From assembly GCA_934270565.1 (NCBI GenBank), contig CAKQPR010000008.1, positions 1-64,000 on the forward strand: a stretch of 64,000 nt of DNA. The letters are read 5' to 3'. The position numbers were made by a program, and so were the translations under genes. The DNA is from an uncultured Clostridia bacterium (lineage in GTDB: Bacteria; Bacillota; Clostridia; Christensenellales; Pumilibacteraceae). The notes beneath the pieces are model-generated. The model did not search any database. It saw nothing but the letters and a program-made list of their open reading frames with translations, and was not told the DNA's origin. Of the stretch, positions 24,841 to 33,817 are shown in pieces (the stretch's first letter is position 1; every line of letters begins with the position of its first letter).

Positions 24841-24869
24841 ATTATACTCCTTTGTGCAAAATAAATCAA
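24841..24869 (-). promoter_or_regulatory. Promoter of the Spo0A-like gene
   Basis: On the minus strand: TTGATT, a 17-bp spacer and a perfect TATAAT. Confidence 0.75.
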
Positions 24870-24970
24870 CTAAAATACACACGTTCAACAAAAAAGTTCA
24901 CACATTATTTGAATAAAATTTTTATCGTATTGCTGAAACGTAAAAAGAAAAATGTATTCAACATAAAATA

Positions 24971-24995
24971 ACCCCCGCAAAGTTCTTGCGGGGGA
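24971..24995 (-). terminator. Terminator, probably of the Leu-Gly-Lys tRNA transcript
   Basis: A 9-bp stem CCCCCGCAA/TTGCGGGGG, followed on the minus strand by TTATTTTATG. The rest of the 24870-25255 gap is AT-rich, and I see no gene in it. Confidence 0.55.
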
Positions 24996-25255
24996 TTTCT
25001 CACATTCCTTCGGTCGTTCTGATCCTTTACTACCGTATAATGTTTTTCTTGTTTTTATCACATCCTTGATTTATTTGTTACATTTATTATACAACTTTTA
25101 ATCAAATAAAACAACCGTATTCTCCCATAATTTACCATAAATCTTTATGATTTTTGGAAAACAAACATTCAATTTGGATGTTTTTGTCAGTTTTTAGTTG
25201 TTTTTGTGGTTTTATTGCCGCGTAATACGAGGAAAATTTTCAAATTTCTAAAGAA

Positions 25256-25930
25256 AAAGCGCGAACGCCACGAAGTATTAAGAGTTTTACCCACCGACTT
25301 CAAAGCTTTCCGGCAAGAAAAAAGACCGAACAATTTCGGTCTGATTTTGGTGGTGGACGATCGTGGGCTCGAACCCCGGACCCAAACTGCAGCCGAGCGC
25401 GAAGCGCGAACGCCACGAAGTATTAAGAGTTTTGCCCACCGACTTCAAAGGATTTCAGCAAGAAAAAAGACCGAACAATTTCGGTCTGATTTTGGTGGTG
25501 GACGATCGTGGGCTCGAAACCCGGACCCAAACTGCAGCCGAGCGCGAAGCGCGAACGCCACGAAGTATTAAGAGTTTTGCTCACCGACTTCAAAGGATTT
25601 CAGCAAGAAAAAAGACCGAACAATTTCGGTCTGATTTTGGTGGTGGACGATCGGGGGCTCGAACCCCGGACCCAAACTGCAGCCGAGCGCGAAGCGCGAA
25701 CGCCACGAAGTATTAAGAGTTTTGCTCACCGACTTCAAAGGATTTCAGCAAGAAAAAAGACCGAACAATTTCGGTCTGATTTTGGTGGTGGACGATCGGG
25801 GGCTCGAACCCCGGACCCAAACTGCAGCCGAGCGCGAAGCGCGAACGCCACGAAGTATTAAGAGTTTTACCCACCGACTTCAAAGGATTTCAGCAAGAAA
25901 AAAGACCGAACTATTTCGGTCTGATTTTGG
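25256..25930. repeat. Tandem 145-bp repeats built on the tRNA-Lys 3' end
   Basis: Five copies with an exact 145-bp step (cognate points at 25381, 25526, 25671, 25816 and 25961). Each contains, on the minus strand, the T arm and 3' acceptor half of the adjacent tRNA-Lys with CCA, then a GACCGAA/TTCGGTC hairpin with T6, then a spacer bearing a decayed tRNA-Lys-like D/anticodon segment (GAGCAAA...ACTCTTAAT). The two copies farthest from the tRNA carry substitutions in the T arm; those nearest are perfect. The copies are not protein-coding. Confidence 0.85.
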
Positions 25931-26006
25931 TGGTGGACGATCGGGGGCTCGAACCCCGGACCCACTGATTAAGAGTCAGTTGCTCTACCAACTGAGCTAA
26001 TCGTCC
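25931..26006 (-). tRNA. tRNA-Lys (anticodon CTT)
   Basis: A complete cloverleaf. Acceptor GGACGAT/ATCGTCC, anticodon loop CTCTTAA, CCA encoded. It is the intact parent of the tandem array that follows downstream. Confidence 0.95.
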
Positions 26007-26070
26007 ATATTGTCCGAAACAATCGGACTTTTTTCATTTTTTAAGACGCCACATGTGCGTCTTAAATTTC

Positions 26071-26145
26071 TGGAGCGGAAGACGAGATTCGAACCCGCGA
26101 CATCCACCTTGGCAAGGTGACGCTCTACCACTGAGCCACTTCCGC
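26071..26145 (-). tRNA. tRNA-Gly (anticodon GCC)
   Basis: Acceptor GCGGAAG/CTTCCGC, anticodon GCC in loop TTGCCAA, CCA encoded. Two inverted repeats (26014-26030 and 26038-26066) separate it from tRNA-Lys and may guide processing. Confidence 0.95.
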
Positions 26146-26154
26146 ATATTTAGT

Positions 26155-26238
26155 TGGTGCGGATGAAGGGACTTGAACCCCCACGTCTAATGACAATGGA
26201 TCCTAAGTCCATCGCGTCTGCCGTTCCGCCACATCCGC
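26155..26238 (-). tRNA. tRNA-Leu (anticodon TAG)
   Basis: A class II tRNA with a long variable arm. Acceptor GCGGATG/CATCCGC, anticodon loop CTTAGGA, CCA encoded. Confidence 0.95.
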
Positions 26239-26265
26239 ATGGCGCATCATTCACAACGCTTGATA

Positions 26266-26294
26266 ATTATACTATATATGAGAAAATAAGTCAA
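26266..26294 (-). promoter_or_regulatory. Promoter of the Leu-Gly-Lys tRNA operon
   Basis: On the minus strand: TTGACT, a 17-bp spacer and a perfect TATAAT. Confidence 0.8.
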
Positions 26295-26347
26295 ACGAAT
26301 TCAAGCGGTTTTTCAAATTTTTTTAAGAGATTTTGTATAAGAAAAAT

Positions 26348-26378
26348 AAACGGACGAAACATAGTGCTTCGTCCGTTT
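26348..26378 (-). terminator. Terminator of the cca gene
   Basis: An 11-bp perfect stem AAACGGACGAA/TTCGTCCGTTT with a 9-nt loop. Confidence 0.7.
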
Positions 26379-26381
26379 GAA

Positions 26382-27737
26382 TTATTCGTTATCGGCTTCG
26401 GTTTCTTTGTATTTTCTCACTCTTGAAAGCAGCCACTCCTGATTGTTGAGCGAAGGATTGAGGACGCATTCGCGCCAAAGCTCGGTGAGTACTCCCCCGA
26501 TCTTTATCGGCTGTATGCCTTCCATAATAAGCGCGCTTCCGTCAAGCGCAAGATCGGACAGAGACAAAGGAGCTCCGCTCTCTTCGAGTTCCTTTTTTAT
26601 CGCAGGTAAGCGGTTCGGAACGGCCGGCTGGTCCGTTTTTCCCCGAGCGAGGTTGTCGGCTTCCATAAGTTCGATGAGCTTATCGATTTTATCGTAGTTT
26701 TCGGCGACAAATAGTTTAAGCTTATTGATTTTTGTGTTCCGAGACATATCGTACATATGGTGCTCGGCGAGCCAAGCGGTTTCCTCGATAACGGTAGTCG
26801 GATATTTCAGTCCGTATTCGCCGAGCACATACCTCACGATATTCGCCGAAACGCGCTCGTGTCCGTGCATATTGCCGAATTTTGCGACGCAATAAGGTTT
26901 TCCGACGTCGTGCATAAGCGCGGCAAGTCTTATGTCGGGCGGCGCGAATCCGACCGTCTGATTAGTGTGTTCGAGAACGTCGTAACTGTGGTAAGCGGGG
27001 TTTTGAGCGAGACCGTCGGCGTCCTCGAGTTGCGGAATAAGGTATTTCCACAGTCCGAGCTGACGGATCAGTCTCAAACCGCGATAATGCGCGCCTTTTA
27101 CGCCGTATTTCACGTCGGCAAGCAGAATCTTATTCAGCTCGTCGCGCCGCCGCTCGGCGGAAATATCGCGCAGAAGATGCGCGTTTTCCTGAGCCGCTCG
27201 CGCCGTTACGCCGTCGATTTTGAAGCCCGTTTCGGAAGCGAGGCGAATCATTCTCAATATGCGAAGTCCGTCCGAAGCGAAAGTGTGCGCCGGATCGTAA
27301 CTTCTGATAAGTTTGCGTTCAATGTCCTGTATGCCGCCCAAGGGATCGACGATTTTATCGTTCGTAATATCGTAATAAATACTGTTTACGGTGAAATCGC
27401 GTCGCAAGGCGTCTTTATTTATGTCCGTAGTGAATTTTACTTCGGTCGGTGTGTGCCCGCCCCCTTCGGCATAACGCTCGGTGCGGAACGGCGTATATTC
27501 AAATTTCTCGTCGCCGAGTCTGATAACCGCGGTGCCGAGTTTATAATTCACGACTTTTGTCTGAAAGCGGCGGCTGATCCCCAAAGCTTCGGCAATCGCG
27601 GGTCCCGCAATATCTATGTCAGTATCGCCGAGCCCCGCCAAAGCATTGCGAACAAACCCTCCGACCACATAAATCGGAAGCGACGCCATTTCGTTGAGCC
27701 TTCTGAGGCTCTCCGGAATTTTACTTTTAATATCCAT
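26382..27737 (-). CDS. cca: CCA tRNA nucleotidyltransferase with HD domain
   Basis: A 451-aa class II nucleotidyltransferase. YVVGGFVRNALAGLGDTDIDIAG (~23-45) contains the GG and DxD metal motifs; TVNSIYYD and DGLRILRMIRLASETGF (~157-173) follow. An HD domain (AALMHDVGKPY, ~272-282) is in the C-terminal half. These enzymes repair or complete CCA ends; here all visible tRNAs encode CCA, so repair is the likely use. The exact CCA versus A- or CC-adding type cannot be told. Confidence 0.88.
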   Translation of the reverse strand: MDIKSKIPESLRRLNEMASLPIYVVGGFVRNALAGLGDTDIDIAGPAIAEALGISRRFQTKVVNYKLGTAVIRLGDEKFEYTPFRTERYAEGGGHTPTEVKFTTDINKDALRRDFTVNSIYYDITNDKIVDPLGGIQDIERKLIRSYDPAHTFASDGLRILRMIRLASETGFKIDGVTARAAQENAHLLRDISAERRRDELNKILLADVKYGVKGAHYRGLRLIRQLGLWKYLIPQLEDADGLAQNPAYHSYDVLEHTNQTVGFAPPDIRLAALMHDVGKPYCVAKFGNMHGHERVSANIVRYVLGEYGLKYPTTVIEETAWLAEHHMYDMSRNTKINKLKLFVAENYDKIDKLIELMEADNLARGKTDQPAVPNRLPAIKKELEESGAPLSLSDLALDGSALIMEGIQPIKIGGVLTELWRECVLNPSLNNQEWLLSRVRKYKETEADNE

Positions 27738-27803
27738 AACAGTTAGATTATACCACGATTTGTCAAAATAAGCAATTTATTTAGCGTACCATACGACAAA
27801 TAT

Positions 27804-27832
27804 TTGCTTTTTTTGTCACAAAGTAGTATAAT
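27804..27832 (+). promoter_or_regulatory. Promoter of the lipid kinase gene
   Basis: TTGCTT, a 17-bp spacer and a perfect TATAAT (27827-27832). Confidence 0.65.
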
Positions 27833-27868
27833 AAAAAGAAACGTGTTAAGGTTAATAGGATCTGGAAA

Positions 27869-28723
27869 ATGTTAAATATCATTGCTAACGTAAAAAGCGG
27901 ACGAGGTAGAGGGATAAGAAATACGCATACGGTCGTCAAATACTGCGTAAACCACGGAATCCCCTTTGCTCTCCATATAACGAATAAAGTCGGACACGCT
28001 ACCGAGCTTGCCCGCGATCTCACTAAAAACGGCGGCACAATCGTAGCGCTCGGCGGTGACGGAACTTTTCACGAAGTCCTTAACGGTATCGTCGATATGG
28101 AAAATACTACGCTCGGATTTATTCCCTCGGGGCGCGGAAACGATTTCGTAAGATCGCTCGGTTGTTCGCTCGACCCGATAAAGGCGCTCGAGGACGTACT
28201 TCGCGGCGAAACCAGACAAATCGACTATATTCAGGTGAACGACAAGCGCTGTCTTAACGTTTGCGGAACGGGGCTCGACGTGAGCGTTCTTCGCGGCGTG
28301 GAAGGAAAAACAAACAAGATTTCGTACATTTTCTCGCTTATACACTGTCTCCGCACGTTTACTTCGTACCACCTCACCGTAAAGGTAAATGGCGAAACGC
28401 ACGTTTTCGATTGCATAATGGTAGGCGTGGCAAACGGTGTTGCATTCGGCGGAAATATTCGCCTCGCCCCTATTGCAAAGCTCGACGACGGAAAACTTGA
28501 CGTAATCGTAATGCAATACCCTGCAGACGGGAAAATCATGAAAGTCTTGCCGAAGTTCATAAAAGGCAAGCACATGAACTTGCCTATTACGCATCATTTC
28601 GTTTGCGAAGAGGTATCGGTTGAAGGCGATTATCCTGTCGAGCTCGACGGCGAAATTTACGAAAATCTCAAGCTCGATTGCAAGGTCGTAAAAAACGGAC
28701 TTCGGACATTTGTAGTAAAATAA
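27869..28723 (+). CDS. Diacylglycerol/lipid kinase family protein
   Basis: A 284-aa YegS/DgkB-type lipid kinase. IIANVKSGRGRG (~3-14), IVALGGDGTFHEVLNGIVD (~57-75), LGFIPSGRGNDFVRSLG (~83-98), then the C-terminal ATP/metal domain ending DGEIYENLKLDCKVV. Likely phosphorylates diacylglycerol or a related lipid at the membrane. It is alone on its strand, with a terminator 30 nt downstream. Confidence 0.88.
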   Translation: MLNIIANVKSGRGRGIRNTHTVVKYCVNHGIPFALHITNKVGHATELARDLTKNGGTIVALGGDGTFHEVLNGIVDMENTTLGFIPSGRGNDFVRSLGCSLDPIKALEDVLRGETRQIDYIQVNDKRCLNVCGTGLDVSVLRGVEGKTNKISYIFSLIHCLRTFTSYHLTVKVNGETHVFDCIMVGVANGVAFGGNIRLAPIAKLDDGKLDVIVMQYPADGKIMKVLPKFIKGKHMNLPITHHFVCEEVSVEGDYPVELDGEIYENLKLDCKVVKNGLRTFVVK

Positions 28724-28754
28724 AGAAAACCGAAAAAACTTTTAGGGATAGACG

Positions 28755-28786
28755 AAACGGCTTCGGGAAACCGAAACCGTTTTTTC
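28755..28786 (+). terminator. Terminator of the lipid kinase gene
   Basis: AAACGG...CCGTTT outer stem and TTCGG-GAAA-CCGAA inner stem, followed by a T6 run. Confidence 0.7.
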
Positions 28787-28794
28787 TATGCGTT

Positions 28795-31386
28795 TCACTT
28801 TTTCCAAGCCGTAATACGGACCGCGTTTCCGTCGGTGAAAGAAATGTTGCCGAGCTCCTGCGAAAAACCGAAAAACCCGCCCGACGGCGTAATTATTTTC
28901 GTTATCGTTTCTTTAGCTGCGGAAGCTCCGCCCGCGTAATTGCCCACGACGGAAAACTCTACCGTTACGAACTCGGACTTAATGTTTTCCGTTTTGATTT
29001 TTGTCGTTTTCGTTGCTTTGTCATATACGGCATACGGCAGGTTGAACGAGCGTTTTCCCGATCTGAGCTCCGATTTTATATAGGATTTCAGCGCCTCGCC
29101 GAGCGTATCGGCATTTTCTTCGTCCGTAAGTCTGCAAGCGTATTCCGCTCCGTTCGCGGCGAACGTCATAGTATCGTAAACGTCGTAAGGCACGGCGGCG
29201 GTTTTCGGGTAAACGCCGTAAGGATTTTCGAAATGAGAAGTCGCAAGTTGTCGGTCGGTTTTAAAAAGATATGCGTGAGTTTCGATTTCGCGCGAGTAAG
29301 TATAAACTCCGTAGTTAAACGTTGTCGAAACGTCGCCCCAAGTCGTATCGACGGCGTACCACTTTCCGTCCGCGCAAACCTTATTCCACGCGTGTCCTCC
29401 TCTGTTACCGTATCGGTCGGCTTCTCCCGCCGTTCCCACTACGCGTATGCACTTTACGCCCGCAAGGTTGCACATAAGCGAAACGGCTTTGCTTCTTCCG
29501 TCGCAAACGGCGTAAAACCCGTTGTCGAACACACCTTCAAGATAGAAAGCGTCGACTTTTACCGCTTCCGAAATTTCGGTCACGTTGCTCGCGTAAGTCG
29601 CGTAAACCACGCGCGACAATATCCAGTCGTAGATCGCGTGGACTTTTTCATAATCGTTCATTTCGGGATCGGTAATTTCGCGCACCGTTGCTTTTGCGAG
29701 CGCGTAATATTCTTCGGCGCGGCTACCCTCTTCCGGCACGGGTTTAACGCCCGCTTCGACTACGCGGTAAAGCTGATCTGTGGTTTCGACTGCCGCGGTT
29801 TCGCTCACGCTTTCGATCGGCAAATCGGTTTCGCCCCATCCCGTTTTGCTTAAATGCGGAACAAATCCGTTAAGCGCGGTATTTTCCTCTTTGTTTGCGG
29901 TTGAAACGGACGGCTCGGATACGGTGTTGAACGTTATCGTTATTTTCAGTATGTTGCCGGTTTTACTGTACCCCGTGCTGTAAGATCCCGTATAGTTCGC
30001 TCGGTTGAACGCAATCGTGCAAAGCCTGTCGAGCGTATATTTACTTTCGTAGCCGAGGTAAACTTCCTCGCCGCCGCTTGTCGAACCGTTGACGGGCTGT
30101 TCGCGGAAAAGCATAAAGTAATCGTAAATCGCGCAGAATTCGTCGTCCGACGTTATGTAGTAATTGCCGCCGTACCATTTCCTGTTGATATAACTTATCG
30201 CTTCTAGTTTTATGGGCTCAACGGAAACGACTGTCGAAAAGTCGGATTGGTCGAGATAACTGCCGTTTCCGTCGGATCTGACGTGGTATTCGGTTGTTTT
30301 CGTAAGGTCGATTGCAAACGATGAAAAAGACGAATCGGAGTATCTGTTCAGAAGAACGGAATTGCCGACGGTTTGCGCGCTTTTCCATTTCCCGCCCGCA
30401 ACTCGGTATTCGACGGTGAAAACTTCGTTCTCATCCGCTTTGTCCCAAGAGACGAGAATATTTCTGTCGTTTCTGTCGAAATCGACGGTGACGCCGCTCG
30501 GAACTCTCGCTCCGCTTTTAACGTAAGGCGCGCAGTTCAAAGCGCTTCCGTTTACGTTTACGCCTATTTCGTATCTGCCCGCGTTTTTCGCGTCTACCGT
30601 AAGCGTCGTTTTATCGGTAAACTCGGTTGCGGGAATACCGTTTATCGTCCATTCTATCGCCGCCGTTCCCTCGGTAATACCGTCGAGCGTATAAACGGCT
30701 TCGGTTTCATTTCGAACTTCGATGTCGCTCGGATCGAATCCGCTTCCCGTCGCATCGTAAAAATAAACGTCGGTCTCGGCGGTTAGCGTTTTTCCCGTTG
30801 CCGTGTAGGAAGCAGTAACGTGCGTTTTGCCCGCGCTGTTCCCGACAAGCGAATATTCCCCGCCACTGTAAGTCGGTGCAGTGCCGCCGATATTCCAGTG
30901 AACGCCGCCGTTTGCAACGTCGGTATCGTTCAATATCGCAAAGATCGTCGCTTCTTCGCCGACCTTGACGGCGCGTTCGCGAGCTTCGAGCGAAAATGAA
31001 CGAAGTTTATCGCGAACGGTAATCGTGCATTCGGCGGTTTTGCCGTTTGCTGCAGTTGCAACTACGGTTGCCGTTCCGGCAGAAACCGCAGTGACGGTTT
31101 TTCCGTTTACCGAAACGACTTTAGTCTGATTCTCGTCGGAGGAAGACTGTTGCGTTACGGAAATATCCGAAATGCCGAAACTCGCCGTTGTCTGATCGAC
31201 CGAGAAATCGTCGTTCTTTATTCTCCACACGTCTCCGACGTACAAAATTTTGCTCGGCTCGTTAAATCCGAATTCGTAATCTGTCGGCTGAAAAAACGTA
31301 CCGCATCCTGCGAATACCGAAGCCGATATTACGAGGCACAGCGCCGCTACGATGATTATTTTGGTTTTATCTATAAATTTTCTCAT
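28795..31386 (-). CDS. Secreted transglutaminase-like protein with Ig-like repeats
   Basis: An 863-aa surface protein. N-terminal hydrophobic signal (KTKIIIVAALCLVISASVFAGC; a possible lipoprotein Cys ~27). Residues ~45-320 contain beta-rich, bacterial Ig-like repeats (VSVNGKTVTAVSAGTATVVATAANGKTAECTITV and others). The C-terminal transglutaminase core has Cys628 (YAVCDGRSKA), His665 (GGHAWNKV) and Asp680 (YAVDTTWGD). It is probably a cell-surface peptidase or crosslinker of this fold; the substrate is unknown. It has its own promoter. Confidence 0.82.
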   Translation of the reverse strand: MRKFIDKTKIIIVAALCLVISASVFAGCGTFFQPTDYEFGFNEPSKILYVGDVWRIKNDDFSVDQTTASFGISDISVTQQSSSDENQTKVVSVNGKTVTAVSAGTATVVATAANGKTAECTITVRDKLRSFSLEARERAVKVGEEATIFAILNDTDVANGGVHWNIGGTAPTYSGGEYSLVGNSAGKTHVTASYTATGKTLTAETDVYFYDATGSGFDPSDIEVRNETEAVYTLDGITEGTAAIEWTINGIPATEFTDKTTLTVDAKNAGRYEIGVNVNGSALNCAPYVKSGARVPSGVTVDFDRNDRNILVSWDKADENEVFTVEYRVAGGKWKSAQTVGNSVLLNRYSDSSFSSFAIDLTKTTEYHVRSDGNGSYLDQSDFSTVVSVEPIKLEAISYINRKWYGGNYYITSDDEFCAIYDYFMLFREQPVNGSTSGGEEVYLGYESKYTLDRLCTIAFNRANYTGSYSTGYSKTGNILKITITFNTVSEPSVSTANKEENTALNGFVPHLSKTGWGETDLPIESVSETAAVETTDQLYRVVEAGVKPVPEEGSRAEEYYALAKATVREITDPEMNDYEKVHAIYDWILSRVVYATYASNVTEISEAVKVDAFYLEGVFDNGFYAVCDGRSKAVSLMCNLAGVKCIRVVGTAGEADRYGNRGGHAWNKVCADGKWYAVDTTWGDVSTTFNYGVYTYSREIETHAYLFKTDRQLATSHFENPYGVYPKTAAVPYDVYDTMTFAANGAEYACRLTDEENADTLGEALKSYIKSELRSGKRSFNLPYAVYDKATKTTKIKTENIKSEFVTVEFSVVGNYAGGASAAKETITKIITPSGGFFGFSQELGNISFTDGNAVRITAWKK

Positions 31387-31439
31387 TTTTGATCCATAAA
31401 CGCGGACGAGCCGCTAACGGTGTACAATAGTATATATGT

Positions 31440-31468
31440 ATTATATCACATTTTGTACGCTTGCACAA
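31440..31468 (-). promoter_or_regulatory. Promoter of the transglutaminase gene
   Basis: On the minus strand: TTGTGC, a 17-bp spacer and a perfect TATAAT. Confidence 0.65.
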
Positions 31469-31563
31469 GACTTTTAAATAAAATTTGTCGAATTTAAGGA
31501 CGAGCCGCCACGTTCTACCGCTAACACACCGAAAATAAAATATCTTGTATAAGCGAGGTAATT

Positions 31564-33111
31564 ATGCGAAAAAGTATTATGTCGGCAGTGTTTACGCTAA
31601 CTTTATTTACCGTACTCGACCGAGCGCTTGGCTTCGGTTTCAAGATTTATCTTTCGCGCGAACTCGGCGCGACTTCGCTCGGACTGTATCAGGTAGCGCT
31701 TTCGTTCTTTTTCGTGCTCCTTACGGCGACGACCTCGGGAATTCCGCTCGTCGTAAGCAAAATGACCGCAAGATACAGGCTTACAGGCGAAATCAAGCGC
31801 GAAGGCTCACTTACCGCCGCGGCTCTGGTTGTGGGCGGCGTGATCGCCATAGGGATATGCGCGACTGTACTTCTTCTCTATAAGCCGCTCGGATCGGTAA
31901 TACTCAACGGTGAAAGCGCGCTCGTTCTGTTGTTCCTTCTTCCCGCGTTACTGTTTTCGTCGGTATATTCCGCGCTCCGCGGCAACCTTTGGGGACGTCA
32001 GCGTTACGTTTCCGTTTCGGTCGTAGAAATTATCGAGCAAATAGCGCGTATAATCGCCTGCGTGATACTGTTTACCGTCGGCGCGAACAAATTGCTTTCC
32101 ACGGCGGCTTCGCTGTCTGCCGGTTGCCTCGTTTCGATGGTTTGCGTAATCGGCTGTTTCGTAAACGCAAAAGGTAAACTTTTCTCCCCGAAAGGCGAAA
32201 TCGTACCGCTTCTTAAAACCTCAACGCCCATAACCGTTTCGCGCGCCGCAAGCAGTATCGTCAATTCGGTTATCGCGGTTGCCGTTCCGTTCCTTTTAAC
32301 TTCTTCCGGATACGACGCAAATGAAGCAATGGCGATTTACGGCGCGGGGATCGGTATGGCTCTGCCGCTTCTTTACATTCCGATAACGGTTGTCGGGTCT
32401 CTGTCGTTCGTTATGATCCCGACGGTTTCGGAAGGCGTGATAAAAAAAGACTTTTCGCGAGTAAATTCGCAAATCGAATCGGCTATCGGATTTGCGATAA
32501 TAATTTCAACGCTTTTCGTTCCCGCCTTCTTCGTTCTCGGCGAAAGAATAGGAACGTTCGTTTACGACGACGCTTCCTCCGGTGTGTTCCTTTCCCGCGC
32601 CGCTTGGCTTCTCGTTCCGCTCGCCGTCGAAAATATCACTTCGTCGGTTATGAATTCGCTCGATCTCGAAATTCGCAGTTTCTTTAACTATCTGATCGGT
32701 TCTGCCGTAATGTTCGCTTTTTGTTTCGCGTTTTTCGGTGCGTTCGATATTACAATCATGAGCGCGGGGCTCGGTATAGGCTGGACGGTCACTTCGCTCC
32801 TTCATATCCGCTCGATCCGCAAGCGCACGGGGCTCGGGCGAAGACACATTATCAAGCTTGCGGGTGCGGCGGCAATCGCGATTCCTACAGTGTTTGTTAC
32901 TAAATGCATTTATTCGTTGTGCTCGGGCTTGCCTACTGCGGTGGCGCTGATCATTCCCGCCGTCGTAAGCGCTGTGTTTTTCGCTGCATTAAGCTTTGCG
33001 TTCTCGCTTGTCGATATAGATTTCTTCTCGTCGCGGGTTAAAGCAAGTAAGATAAAAACAAAAAATAAATGCCCGAAGGGGCGAAAACGCTTGCATTCGG
33101 ACGCGGTTTAG
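31564..33111 (+). CDS. SpoVB/MurJ-like lipid-linked oligosaccharide flippase
   Basis: A 515-aa membrane protein of the MOP/MVF group with about 14 predicted spans. The start KSIMSAVFTLTLFTVLDRALGFGFKIYLSRELGATSLGLYQVALS resembles SpoVB-type proteins, which move lipid-linked precursors for spore cortex or wall polymers. GAGG lies before the ATG. The small gene for an ECF S component follows with its promoter inside the 3' end of this gene. Confidence 0.85.
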   Translation: MRKSIMSAVFTLTLFTVLDRALGFGFKIYLSRELGATSLGLYQVALSFFFVLLTATTSGIPLVVSKMTARYRLTGEIKREGSLTAAALVVGGVIAIGICATVLLLYKPLGSVILNGESALVLLFLLPALLFSSVYSALRGNLWGRQRYVSVSVVEIIEQIARIIACVILFTVGANKLLSTAASLSAGCLVSMVCVIGCFVNAKGKLFSPKGEIVPLLKTSTPITVSRAASSIVNSVIAVAVPFLLTSSGYDANEAMAIYGAGIGMALPLLYIPITVVGSLSFVMIPTVSEGVIKKDFSRVNSQIESAIGFAIIISTLFVPAFFVLGERIGTFVYDDASSGVFLSRAAWLLVPLAVENITSSVMNSLDLEIRSFFNYLIGSAVMFAFCFAFFGAFDITIMSAGLGIGWTVTSLLHIRSIRKRTGLGRRHIIKLAGAAAIAIPTVFVTKCIYSLCSGLPTAVALIIPAVVSAVFFAALSFAFSLVDIDFFSSRVKASKIKTKNKCPKGRKRLHSDAV

Positions 33112-33119
33112 TTTATAAT
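33091..33119 (+). promoter_or_regulatory. Promoter of the ECF S component gene
   Basis: TTGCAT (33091-33096), a 17-bp spacer and a perfect TATAAT (33114-33119), partly inside the end of the flippase gene. Confidence 0.65.
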
Positions 33120-33153
33120 AGTATGCAAATGAATAACAAGGAGAAGCCCGACA

Positions 33154-33768
33154 TTGATGAAGAATCAACAGGAAATTGCGACTCCGAAATCGCTTTCGGC
33201 AAACGCAAACGACGCGAATTCGATCTCGCAGAAGAACAAACAGTCACCCACGAAAAAAATCACCTACCTCGCCACGTTTACCGCGCTTAGTCTGGTTTTA
33301 AAAATGATCTCCAACGCGTTGTCGGCAGCTTTGCCGCCGTCGTTGAAAATAAGCTTTTCGTATCTCGGTTGGTATCTGTCCGCAGCAGTTTTAGGTCCTC
33401 TCGGCGGAGGTTGCGTCGCGCTCGTTACCGACGTACTCGGTCAGATAGTAATGCCGCAGGGCGGCGCCGTAAATCCGCTGATAGCTGCAGGAAATTTCTC
33501 TTCCGCACTCGTTTTCGGGTTAATGTACAAGTATTTGCCCGTAAAATCCGATCCGCTTCGTGCCGTTGTCGGCGTGATTGCTGCAACCGTAGTCGGAACG
33601 CTTGGAATAAATTCGTTGGGCTTGTACCTTTACCATTACAGTTCTATGCCATACTTGTCGTATATGCTCACTTTTCGTTTGCCGCAGCTTATTCCCGTTC
33701 TTGTAAACACCGTTCTTTTTTGCCTGCTTATCCCTCTCTGCAAACGATTAAAAAAGAACCTCGAATGA
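33154..33768 (+). CDS. ECF transporter S component, FolT-like
   Basis: A 204-aa protein with six hydrophobic spans. The pattern KITYLATFTALSLVLKMISNAL and SYLGWYLSAAVLGPLGGGCVALVTDVLGQIVMPQGGAVNPLIAAGNFSSALVFGLMYKYLP matches folate-family S components that capture a vitamin for an ECF module encoded elsewhere. The substrate (folate) is inferred from the family. The start may be the TTG at 33154 or the ATG at 33157; the ribosome site AGGAG lies ~10 nt upstream of the TTG. Confidence 0.78.
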   Translation: MMKNQQEIATPKSLSANANDANSISQKNKQSPTKKITYLATFTALSLVLKMISNALSAALPPSLKISFSYLGWYLSAAVLGPLGGGCVALVTDVLGQIVMPQGGAVNPLIAAGNFSSALVFGLMYKYLPVKSDPLRAVVGVIAATVVGTLGINSLGLYLYHYSSMPYLSYMLTFRLPQLIPVLVNTVLFCLLIPLCKRLKKNLE

Positions 33769-33817
33769 CACAAAAATCACAATACGTATCATAAAATTTG
33801 CGACGTTTCGCCTGCAC

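Noticed and set aside
25256..25930. A CRISPR array
   Set aside because: Units are 145 bp, nearly identical over their whole length with no variable spacers, and derive from a tRNA.
25206..26000. Open frames across the tandem repeats that would encode repeated RERHEV/TPRSIK-type peptides
   Set aside because: They follow the tRNA-derived repeat on the wrong strand and stop at unit ends; no ribosome site. The signal is the repeat itself.
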